Positions 1-7,210 of a stretch of 12,046 nt of DNA are shown one piece after another. Numbering within the stretch: the first letter of the stretch is position 1; every line of letters starts with the position of its first letter. The DNA is from Euryarchaeota archaeon UBA175. Lineage in GTDB: Archaea > Thermoplasmatota > Poseidoniia > Poseidoniales > Thalassarchaeaceae. The notes beneath the pieces are model-generated. The model saw only the letters and a program-made list of their open reading frames with translations. It had not been told where the DNA came from and did no database searches. The position numbers and the translations under genes were made by a program. The stretch covers positions 1-12,046 of the forward strand of contig DAFD01000063.1 of assembly GCA_002497895.1 (NCBI GenBank). Direction: 5' to 3'.

Positions 1-3000
1 GATGAGCATTGTGCGACCACTTTCCAAGTTCCTAGCCGCGACCGGATTATCGTTGAACAGGTCGCCGGCCCGCTTCCAACTTACATCGTGACTACTTGTC
101 GTGGTCGCGCGTTCAATCTCGCACTCGGCTACCTATTCGCAGGAATTGCCGTGCGAGACAACATAATCGTCAACGAAATCTCATTCGATGAAAATGGCTT
201 CATGATCAAACTGAGTCATGAGGTTGAGATTTCGAAAATCCCTGAATTATTCAAGGATGGTTCGAGTGGAGAAGTTCTTCAGCGATACATGCTTGACTCG
301 CAACTTTTTGCCAAGAGATTCCGCGAGGTTTCGAGCCGAAGTATGCTGAATCCTCGACGTATAGGTGCCGAAGAGGTCAGTCCAAAGCAATTCCAGAACC
401 GTGCTGAACAAATCCTCCGTGCTCATCGGCAAATGGAGGATTCAGTACTCATCCGTGAGGCGATGAGTGAAATTCTAACTAGTGACCTTGAGATGAATGA
501 ACTCTCTGATTTCATTTCACGAATGGATAGTGAGGATGTCAGAATCGTCCATCGAAAGGTGAAGATGCCATCGCCATTGGGGATGACTCTCTTCATGTCC
601 TCTTTCGAGGATTTACTGAGTTTGAGGACCCGAGCTTATCTCATCAAGGATATCGATCCAGAGATTCTTCGCCGATTACTGGGTGCGCGTTCGCTAGCAA
701 CAGATCTCGACCGCGAGAGGCTTGGTCAGTATTACCAAGACAAGGTCGCAGTGCCCACCTCTGCAATGGGTCTGTTGAGACTAATGGACATGGGTGGTGG
801 ATTAGAGAAGACGTTGACTCATCCACTATATTCTGATAAACTCAAGAGTCTCGAATTCAATCAACTGCGTGATTGGGTTTACGAACTCGCTGAGCGCGGA
901 CTGATTACCAAGGTGCGCAATACAGGCCATTCACAGATTGATGACAAATGGTTCTCTGAACGCATGGCCGGAGTGCACGGAACTCTCGGCTGTCTTGCCG
1001 CCTCCGGCGCCGATGAGATGGATGATTTACGCTCCCTCTATACCGGCGGTCTAACCTTTGACATTGGAATGGATTTCACAGCAGGTCAGGCTGGAACTTG
1101 GAAACAAACTTCACTTTCGGACCCTATCGATTGTCTTCGCCTCAAACTACTCGATATGCTGGGTTCAGAAGGGCCGAGAACCTTGGACAAATTGGCAGAT
1201 AGGCTTCCATTCCCACGAGCTCAGGTCGAATCAGTTCTGCAAGAACTAGAGATGAGGAACCTTGTCTCTATCGGATTCTTTACGCAGACTGAAGATGGAG
1301 AATACATCCTGCGTGTCGACGAATATCGCATTACTGGAGGGCAGGTCGAAGTAGTCGACTATCGAACTCTTCAAACCTTGATTTTGCATAAATCGTTCCA
1401 GCAATATGACGAGCCGGCTGAGGCGATTCGCAATCTGATTCTGGTTCAGCGTCGCGATGAGATGTTACATCGCGTGAAAGATTACAGATTCCGTGATTGG
1501 AAGGATATCAAACATGACCCGGATGTCATCAATGGTCGCTTACTGCACAATCGAGTCGGCTATACGATGGAAGATCAATTGCCTCTTGTTCTAGGTTTAC
1601 GAGGAGAGCCTTGGATTGGTCCACTAGAAGAGGAATTACTCGAGAAGATTCCGAAGGATGGAATGAGCCGGATAGAACTCTTTGCCGATTATCCGAAAGG
1701 AAAGGATCACGTGCATATTCAGCGCTCATTGAAGAGTGCTTTAGGCAACCTCGAGCGTCAACTAATCATTGGAAAGAAATACATCGAATTGCCAAATCGA
1801 AAGCGCTCCCTTGCTGTTTTCCATAGGATTCATGAACGCGTTAAACCAATGAAATTCGATGAAGCTGTCAAGAATCTAATTGAGAGGATTGGCCCAGTCC
1901 GTCTCCACACCTTGCGTTTCTTTGTATCGCGACCAGTTGAGGAATTGGCCGAGACTCTACGCGAACTCGAAAAGTCGGAGCGAATTGTTCGCATCGTCGC
2001 TCTGCAACCCGATCCGACTGATTATTACTCAAGTCACGAGGATGCTGAGAAGCTCCTGTCGCCAATGGCCGAGGACCGTACCATGCGTATACTCTCTCAG
2101 TCAGATCCGTTTTGTTCTCGCTTCATCCAAGAGGTTCGACTTATGCTCAAACAGGGATGGTATCATCCTGTTTTCAAGGGGGTCGATCCAGTAGGTAGAA
2201 TCCTCATGTTTGTCGTAAATGATTACCTTGAAATCAAGGATATCAACATCCCTCACTCATACCTCGACGAATTCAAGGATACTTTCGATGACCTATTGGA
2301 AAATTATCGAGATAGGCTCGTCGATGTATCTGTAATTCATGCCTTCAACGGCGTCCCTGTCCACGATTGTGATGAGAATGTTCAGCAGATCTTGACCGAT
2401 CTTGGCTTCGAATCGATGGGAGATGGGGAACGGTATATTCGCGGAGGCGTAGTTGATCCGCAGCCTCGGAAGAAGATTAATCGAATTCTATTCCATCATC
2501 ATTCACTACATCAGAAAACTCGCTACGAGAATGAAACTATGGCTCTTGAACACCTAGACGAGCTGCGCGATGATTTCGCTCTACGTGGTCGCTGTGAAAT
2601 GTTCCGCGTCGACCTCAAATCGATGGCGGCAGCCCATCAACTCCACCAAGGGACTAACCTCCGTGGCCACCTTGTATGGGCTCGTATGACCCATTTCCAG
2701 AGGCTACTGACAATACGGAACGTACCTGCTCCTGAGGAAGACGAGGATATTCTGCAATTCTTCCGTGAGCACCATGATCCAACCATCTTCATGGAAAGGC
2801 ACGCGATGAGGCGCGGCGAATTCCGCAAACTCATCTCGCCGTTGGTAAGAAGCGGGCACCTCGTTCAGGATTATCGTGGTGGTTTCAAGACGGTCGAGCC
2901 GCTTCACGAATCTGACCTTTGGGAAGTCAAACGCGATTACCTACGAGACCTTGTTCAGCATTACCCCGTAATCACTCTGAAACAAGTCGAGAGGCTTGCA

Positions 3001-3429
3001 GGCTCACCTTTCTCGGCCGAAGAAATTTCAGATGTAATGCGTGAATTCGAAGAGGATGGAACTCTCATCAAAGGATTCCTCGTCGATGATATGCACGATG
3101 TCTGTTGGGGTAGACATGCATTATTGGATGGGTCGGATGCAATCTCTCGCACACGTGATCTTGTCATCCCACCTTCAGATCCACTAATCCACTACTTCGG
3201 CAGTTTGCTTCGTGAAAGATTCGGATATGGTTCGGCTTACCTTGTTTTCCACCGCGAAGAGCCAGTGGCCGCATTCAAGGCAAATACTAGGGAGGGAGTA
3301 ATCCACATCACCGATTTCGTCGGTGATTCAGACCTTGAGAAAGAGGCTTTGCGAGTGATGAAGGAATTCGCCTGGGAGCACGATATGCCATTGCGTGGGA
3401 AATTGTATGAGCGCCTACGAACTCGTTGA
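1..3429 (+). CDS. lhr: Lhr-like SF2 helicase, C-terminal part (5' end outside window)
   Basis: The frame is open from base 1, so the gene begins upstream; the GTG at 88 is internal. About 1,142 residues are present. The first ~200 resemble the DEAD/H-associated region of Lhr helicases: a DRIIVE strand (bases 40-57), the GRAFNLALGYLFAG helix (103-144, like the G-x-x-VN-x-L segment of Lhr), and the PSPLGMTLF...EDLLSLRTRA stretch (568-636). Walker A/B and the RecA-like motor are not in the window. The remainder is a very long extension: a winged-helix-like segment at 1126-1290, then winged helix, winged helix and a beta-rich segment starting with SDP at about 1618-2330, repeated at about 2740-3370. 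The pattern resembles the HTH_42/AlkZ-like C-terminal part of long Lhr proteins. Lhr proteins are ATP-driven 3'-5' DNA translocases linked to repair. The stop lies 15 bases inside the convergent archaeosortase gene. Family call fairly sure; exact subfamily and activity of the tail are inferred. Confidence 0.8.
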   Translation, partial: DEHCATTFQVPSRDRIIVEQVAGPLPTYIVTTCRGRAFNLALGYLFAGIAVRDNIIVNEISFDENGFMIKLSHEVEISKIPELFKDGSSGEVLQRYMLDSQLFAKRFREVSSRSMLNPRRIGAEEVSPKQFQNRAEQILRAHRQMEDSVLIREAMSEILTSDLEMNELSDFISRMDSEDVRIVHRKVKMPSPLGMTLFMSSFEDLLSLRTRAYLIKDIDPEILRRLLGARSLATDLDRERLGQYYQDKVAVPTSAMGLLRLMDMGGGLEKTLTHPLYSDKLKSLEFNQLRDWVYELAERGLITKVRNTGHSQIDDKWFSERMAGVHGTLGCLAASGADEMDDLRSLYTGGLTFDIGMDFTAGQAGTWKQTSLSDPIDCLRLKLLDMLGSEGPRTLDKLADRLPFPRAQVESVLQELEMRNLVSIGFFTQTEDGEYILRVDEYRITGGQVEVVDYRTLQTLILHKSFQQYDEPAEAIRNLILVQRRDEMLHRVKDYRFRDWKDIKHDPDVINGRLLHNRVGYTMEDQLPLVLGLRGEPWIGPLEEELLEKIPKDGMSRIELFADYPKGKDHVHIQRSLKSALGNLERQLIIGKKYIELPNRKRSLAVFHRIHERVKPMKFDEAVKNLIERIGPVRLHTLRFFVSRPVEELAETLRELEKSERIVRIVALQPDPTDYYSSHEDAEKLLSPMAEDRTMRILSQSDPFCSRFIQEVRLMLKQGWYHPVFKGVDPVGRILMFVVNDYLEIKDINIPHSYLDEFKDTFDDLLENYRDRLVDVSVIHAFNGVPVHDCDENVQQILTDLGFESMGDGERYIRGGVVDPQPRKKINRILFHHHSLHQKTRYENETMALEHLDELRDDFALRGRCEMFRVDLKSMAAAHQLHQGTNLRGHLVWARMTHFQRLLTIRNVPAPEEDEDILQFFREHHDPTIFMERHAMRRGEFRKLISPLVRSGHLVQDYRGGFKTVEPLHESDLWEVKRDYLRDLVQHYPVITLKQVERLAGSPFSAEEISDVMREFEEDGTLIKGFLVDDMHDVCWGRHALLDGSDAISRTRDLVIPPSDPLIHYFGSLLRERFGYGSAYLVFHREEPVAAFKANTREGVIHITDFVGDSDLEKEALRVMKEFAWEHDMPLRGKLYERLRTR

Positions 3430-4473
3430 TGCTTCAGATTTCGAAGCCCCACGCAATTGTCTAGGAAGAAGTCGCATGATATTCCTGTGAAGTTCAGGAA
3501 GTAAGTCGAATAGAGCGATAGCCATCAAAAACATCGCAAAAAGACTGGCTGCTTTCGCAGCGTAACTATGAGTGAAATCGAACATACTCAAACCTAAGAA
3601 ATCCCAATTCCGATACTCATCAGTCAACCAAACTATACCTGCATTTCGAAATGTGTTGAGGATGTGGATTGTCGGCAAAGCAATCAGTAATCCTCGCGCA
3701 CGGCGGTTCCATGGTACGGTTCGAAGTGCAACGATTGCGCCTACAAAAATAATCATTGATTGAAGGCCTGAGCAACTGAGAATGAAGCCGATGTTGACTT
3801 CTTCTCCAGTAGCGTGGTACATCGGAATGAAGAATCCACCATCACCCAGAGGCGCCGTCAAAAGAAACATATTCCCATCCCATTCGGAGAGTGGAATCTC
3901 TCCACCACCATTCAGATCTACCATCACTTCCCCCATCGTATAAGCTCCTAATCCTGCGAACTCAAGCATCCATTCTGCACTGTGAGCGGTCAGCATTACA
4001 AATGCCACATTGAGGTATGGGATACTGTACACAATATGGTAAGGTATCATCGACCAAGCTACCATACCTCTGAACCAGATGATTGATTCTCTGGTTTCAG
4101 ATGATAATGTCTGAAGGCGGGCGGCTTCCAAATAAGCGAGGATAAAACCGCCTGGAAGTGCTCCAGCAGTCATCAAGACGAGAACAGGGTCTCCAATCTT
4201 GACGTAATACTCCGAAAGTAGGTAAATGAACAAGCCAAGCATAATCCATCCGGCTGCTGCGAGTTTTCCGGAGTATACCTCTTTTGATTTGGAAAAGGAG
4301 ACGGCTAGGAGCACCATCCCGAGGCTTCCAATGAGCAAACGCATACCCTCTCCGGTAAAACCGATGGACTCGGCGACAGTGGCCAATACTGCCCCGATGG
4401 GTTCCTGCATTGAACCGACTCCAATCATCAACTCGTAAATAGGATGCCCTCGCCGGTTCGGCTCAGGGAGCAT
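3415..4473 (-). CDS. artA: Archaeosortase (exosortase-family membrane transpeptidase, ArtA-like)
   Basis: A polytopic membrane protein of about 352 residues with seven or eight hydrophobic segments. The diagnostic exosortase/archaeosortase residues are present in late helices. Numbered from a TTG at 4503, these are a Cys in SCSGLQSMIIFVG (residue 244), an Arg in HILNTFRNAGIVWL (residue 286) and a His in FDFTHSYAAKAA (residue 312). The Cys-to-Arg distance of 42 is close to that of characterised ArtA. ArtA cleaves surface proteins near a C-terminal PGF-type tripartite signal and joins them to a membrane lipid; it acts in the cytoplasmic membrane. The open frame extends to a TTG at 4503, but adjacent ATGs at 4476 and 4473 are more likely starts; I chose 4473, and later Met codons (for example at 4428) remain possible. 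No protein with an obvious PGF-CTERM tail lies in this window. It is head-to-head with gmhA and overlaps the helicase stop tail-to-tail by 15 bases. Confidence 0.82.
   Translation of the reverse strand: MLPEPNRRGHPIYELMIGVGSMQEPIGAVLATVAESIGFTGEGMRLLIGSLGMVLLAVSFSKSKEVYSGKLAAAGWIMLGLFIYLLSEYYVKIGDPVLVLMTAGALPGGFILAYLEAARLQTLSSETRESIIWFRGMVAWSMIPYHIVYSIPYLNVAFVMLTAHSAEWMLEFAGLGAYTMGEVMVDLNGGGEIPLSEWDGNMFLLTAPLGDGGFFIPMYHATGEEVNIGFILSCSGLQSMIIFVGAIVALRTVPWNRRARGLLIALPTIHILNTFRNAGIVWLTDEYRNWDFLGLSMFDFTHSYAAKAASLFAMFLMAIALFDLLPELHRNIMRLLPRQLRGASKSEASTSS
4435..4442 (+). promoter_or_regulatory. Candidate TATA-like element for gmhA inside the archaeosortase gene
   Basis: GTAAATAG lies 33-40 bases before the gmhA ATG, within archaeosortase coding sequence. 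The spacing suits a nearly leaderless transcript. Because the two genes are divergent with no spacer, any gmhA promoter must lie in the archaeosortase gene, but this exact site is only a weak match. Confidence 0.25.
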
Positions 4474-4474
4474 C

Positions 4475-5044
4475 ATGGCCTTCGATTTCGATTCGTTCGC
4501 CAAGGATTACATTGGCGACTTGCGTCGAACCCTTGCAGACGTCTCCTTAGAACAAATTCAGGCTTTATTGAGTGAATTGGCTGCAGTCGGTGAACGCGGC
4601 GGCAGCGTTCACATGATTGGTAATGGAGGGAGCGCAGCCACCCCTTCTCACAGTGCTGGAGATTGGTCGAAGGAATTGGGAATTCCAACCATTGCCCACA
4701 CTGACAATATCTCTTCTTTTACGGCTTGGGCTAATGATACTGATTACTCGAATGTATTCGCTGGTCAATTGGCAACATTTGCTAAAGCGGGAGATTTGGT
4801 AATCGCTTATTCAGGCTCTGGAAATTCAGCCAATGTTCTGAATGGCATTTCAATGGCTAAAGAGGCTGGTTGCCGCACCGCTGCAGTTACTGGAGATTAC
4901 AATGGCGGTGCTGGTGGTGAGTTGGCTGGGATTGTCGATGTGGCAATCGTTGTCCCAACGACCTCAATGGAACGAATTGAGGATATGCAACTAGTCATCA
5001 ACCACATCGTCAAAGAAGCGATGAAGGCCCAGCGCGGCCAGTGA
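4475..5044 (+). CDS. gmhA: GmhA-like phosphoheptose (sedoheptulose-7-phosphate) isomerase, SIS domain
   Basis: This 189-residue protein matches the usual GmhA length and is a single SIS domain. Visible motifs are IGNGGSA (48-54), AWANDTDYSNVF (84-95), the SIS serine loop AYSGSGNS (111-118), VTGDYNGG (138-145) and the C-terminal RIEDMQLVINHI helix (167-178). GmhA converts sedoheptulose 7-phosphate to D-glycero-D-manno-heptose 7-phosphate, the first step to nucleotide-activated heptose. Aligning by eye with the E. coli enzyme, the metal-ligand positions H61/E65/Q172/H180 become H59, D63, E169 and H177, so the site seems kept with acidic swaps. The ATG at 4475 sits on top of the archaeosortase start region with no spacer and no Shine-Dalgarno motif. 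It is followed four bases after its stop by a GmhB-like phosphatase, which supports a heptose role. A different phospho-sugar substrate cannot be excluded. Confidence 0.8.
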   Translation: MAFDFDSFAKDYIGDLRRTLADVSLEQIQALLSELAAVGERGGSVHMIGNGGSAATPSHSAGDWSKELGIPTIAHTDNISSFTAWANDTDYSNVFAGQLATFAKAGDLVIAYSGSGNSANVLNGISMAKEAGCRTAAVTGDYNGGAGGELAGIVDVAIVVPTTSMERIEDMQLVINHIVKEAMKAQRGQ

Positions 5045-5048
5045 TACC

Positions 5049-5690
5049 ATGTTGGCACCGCACCGCGATTCTGCGGGCTTGACAGATTCTCTCGAACTTG
5101 AGGCTCTTCCTGACGGAATCGAGTGGGATGGGCGTATCGCCTATCTCGATAGAGATGGCGTATTGAATATCGGTAGTGAAGATTATGTCAATACACCAGA
5201 AGAGGTAGTTTTGCTTCCAGATGCTGGAACTTCTGTAGGGCGGCTTCGTCGGGCAGGATATCGAATCGTCATTGTAACGAATCAATCTCCTGTGGGGCGA
5301 GGTCTTTGGAATTCAAGGAATTTGGATTCAATTCATACTCGCTTGCGTGAAATGTTACTCGCTGAGGATGTAGATGCCCATCTCGACCTCGTGCTTTACT
5401 CACCATACGCACCATGGGAAGGAGCTTGGGCGCGCAAACCACATCCTGGTATGTTAGAGTCCGGTCGTCAACTGCTTGATGCTGCCGCTGAAGGCATTGA
5501 TTTCGCCACACTGCGGCTAATGTTTGACGATGATTGGCGGGACAGGCCTGATGAGTCAACCTCATTCATGGTCGGTGACAGAGGTGTCGATATGGCTGCT
5601 GCACTCGCCTTTGGGGTAACTGGCATCCGTTGTGATCCTGATATCGGCCTTTCAGGGGTTGTTGATACTATACTGGGGGGTGCCGCGTGA
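5049..5690 (+). CDS. gmhB: HAD-family phosphatase, GmhB-like (heptose-1,7-bisphosphate phosphatase)
   Basis: A 213-residue HAD phosphatase of the GmhB/histidinol-phosphatase type. HAD motif I is YLDRDGVLN (nucleophile D34, acid D36), motif II is IVTNQS with T77, motif III is the Lys in ARKPHPGML (K130) and motif IV is MVGDRGVDM (D177 and D181). There is no large cap domain. GmhB removes the C7 phosphate of heptose 1,7-bisphosphate. The neighbouring gmhA-like gene (gap of four bases) is the main reason to prefer this over the closely related histidinol-phosphatase. Classical GmhB has a Cys/His zinc loop just before the RKPHPGM motif. Here that stretch (SPYAPWEGAWA) has no cysteine, so the structural zinc is probably absent. 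The first 25 residues precede the HAD fold and have no clear family match. The stop overlaps the next start codon as GTGA. Confidence 0.75.
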   Translation: MLAPHRDSAGLTDSLELEALPDGIEWDGRIAYLDRDGVLNIGSEDYVNTPEEVVLLPDAGTSVGRLRRAGYRIVIVTNQSPVGRGLWNSRNLDSIHTRLREMLLAEDVDAHLDLVLYSPYAPWEGAWARKPHPGMLESGRQLLDAAAEGIDFATLRLMFDDDWRDRPDESTSFMVGDRGVDMAAALAFGVTGIRCDPDIGLSGVVDTILGGAA

Positions 5691-6964
5691 GCGGTACCCA
5701 TGTGAAAGGTGTCGTCCGAATCGCTTTGGATGACACAGACCATGTCGATCACGCGTGTACAACCGAGCATTTCCAGCGTTTGCTATCAATGCTCGAAGTA
5801 GGTATCGATAACTTCTCAGTTCTTGAGAGACGCCTAGTAAGACTCTGGCCTTTCGCACCGAAGAGGACACGGGGTAATGCTGCATTGTCTGCAGTCTGTG
5901 AATTGGGTCAGGGTTCTTTGGCCGATGTGAATATGATTTGTAAGAAATTCATCAAAGACTTGACTCTCGAAATCGAGTCTGAATATCCTAGTGAAGGTCA
6001 ACGACCAGATCCTTGTTTGTTAGTATCAGACGTAGAATTTCCAGAGGAATGGTATTGGCAAGCCGTTAGGCGAGAAGTCAAGTTGAAAACTCGTTTAGAA
6101 ATGCTACAAGATAGCGCTACTATTCACTCGGTTTCACCTCAGCCGGCTGGACTTATCGGGGCGAGTGCAGCAATCGCTTGGAATCCCTCGCAAGATAGTA
6201 CTTGGGAATTAATCGCTTGGCGCCAATCTAACCGAATCAGAACGAATCGAGAAGTCGCGCAACAGTCGATTATCGATATGTCAGAGAAGTTTCCAGGAAC
6301 ATTTGCGAATAGAGATCCTACGACAGGTCGTGGCATGATTATGCCTCGCACGAATTGCCCTGTACTATACGGCGTGCGTGGTAATTCGGCCGAAGAGGTC
6401 TCAGATGCTCACAAATTCATGCAGTCTCGTGATGATGTCGAAACCTGTGAGTCTTCGGCAATTCATAGAACAAATCAGGTTTCGGATGATCATTTACTGG
6501 GTTATCATAGTGCAGTTGTGAGTGGTTTACCTAACGAAGTGCAGGGTGGGCATTCCTCGGTTTTGGTGTGGGATGGTGAAGTCGCGTCAACTCTAGTAGC
6601 CTTTGCTGAGAGCGGACCAGTCAACGTATTATTGCGTTGTACGAGGCCGGGCGACGAAGTTGATTGGCTAGGTCTCAAAGCTCCTTCAGGCGAGATTCAC
6701 CTAGAGAGATTACGAGTGAAATCTACAGTGCCAAGGACTGGCGAACGACCCGCATGTTGCGGTAAGGCCATGCGAAGTGCTGGCAAAGGCCAAGGTCTCC
6801 GCTGCACAATTTGTGGTTCCACCCAAGAAAAAACTTGGAAAGTCGAATCAATATCATTCGACGGACAGAACGATGGTTGGGTTGAGCCAACCGCAGCCAA
6901 TCGAAGACATCTCGCTATGCCCTTGGAACGTTCACTTCCGAGTCCCGCGAAGAATCAAGACTGA
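5687..6964 (+). CDS. tiaS: tRNA(Ile2) 2-agmatinylcytidine synthetase TiaS
   Basis: A 425-residue protein, the usual TiaS length. TiaS attaches agmatine to C34 of tRNA(Ile2) using ATP so that the anticodon reads AUA; it is specific to archaea. Motifs seen in order are IALDDTD (12-18) with downstream CTT (24-26), RTRGNAA (60-66) of the kinase-like domain, PRTNCPVLYGVRG (220-232), RTNQVSDDHL (261-270), an OB-fold-like stretch (about 285-345, including GGHSSVLVWDGEV), and a C-terminal zinc ribbon (357-377, ending RCTICG). The start is a GTG that overlaps the gmhB-like stop by four bases (GTGA), so the two are probably translationally coupled. The first knuckle of the zinc ribbon reads PACCGKAM, which puts two cysteines side by side in place of the usual CxxC. 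The family call is strong because the DDTD, RTRGNA and RTNQ motifs occur together. Confidence 0.93.
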   Translation: MSGTHVKGVVRIALDDTDHVDHACTTEHFQRLLSMLEVGIDNFSVLERRLVRLWPFAPKRTRGNAALSAVCELGQGSLADVNMICKKFIKDLTLEIESEYPSEGQRPDPCLLVSDVEFPEEWYWQAVRREVKLKTRLEMLQDSATIHSVSPQPAGLIGASAAIAWNPSQDSTWELIAWRQSNRIRTNREVAQQSIIDMSEKFPGTFANRDPTTGRGMIMPRTNCPVLYGVRGNSAEEVSDAHKFMQSRDDVETCESSAIHRTNQVSDDHLLGYHSAVVSGLPNEVQGGHSSVLVWDGEVASTLVAFAESGPVNVLLRCTRPGDEVDWLGLKAPSGEIHLERLRVKSTVPRTGERPACCGKAMRSAGKGQGLRCTICGSTQEKTWKVESISFDGQNDGWVEPTAANRRHLAMPLERSLPSPAKNQD

Positions 6965-6982
6965 GTCACGGTTGCGTATTCC

Positions 6983-7210
6983 ATGGCCGTTGACAGTCAG
7001 ACGATAGCGGCAGTCTTGCTGAGTCTCTCTGCCGCAGGTCTAATCTGGTATATTCTGCGTTTGAGGCAGCGGCGTAGATCGGATATTGTTGAGGTAGAGG
7101 AAGAATACTCTGGGCAAGCGAAAAACCCTCACAGTCTGATGATTCCCGATGAAGATGCGCTCGCTGAATTGGACCGTTTATTGGAATCAAGCATCGAATC
7201 TGAAGAATGA
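6983..7210 (+). CDS. Small single-helix membrane protein, unknown function
   Basis: A predicted protein of 75 residues that I do not recognise. Residues about 7-26 are hydrophobic (AAVLLSLSAAGLIWYILRL), followed at once by a basic cluster RLRQRRR and then an acidic cytoplasmic-type tail rich in Glu and Asp that ends ESSIESEE. By the positive-inside rule the N-terminus would be outside and the acidic tail in the cytoplasm. It begins 18 bases after tiaS on the same strand and is probably the last gene of that run. Its stop codon directly abuts the stop codon of the convergent RecA-like gene with no spacer. The ordered hydrophobic-basic-acidic layout and tight packing argue that it is real, but I cannot assign a role. 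Confidence 0.6.
   Translation: MAVDSQTIAAVLLSLSAAGLIWYILRLRQRRRSDIVEVEEEYSGQAKNPHSLMIPDEDALAELDRLLESSIESEE

Noticed and set aside
88-90. GTG as the start of the helicase gene
   Set aside because: The frame is open and protein-like back to base 1 (DRIIVE strand typical of Lhr), so this codon is an internal Val of a gene that begins outside the window.
1880-2194. A 104-residue plus-strand frame within the helicase
   Set aside because: It is an alternative frame inside the long Lhr-like coding region, rich in Ser/Arg, with no start context or family match.
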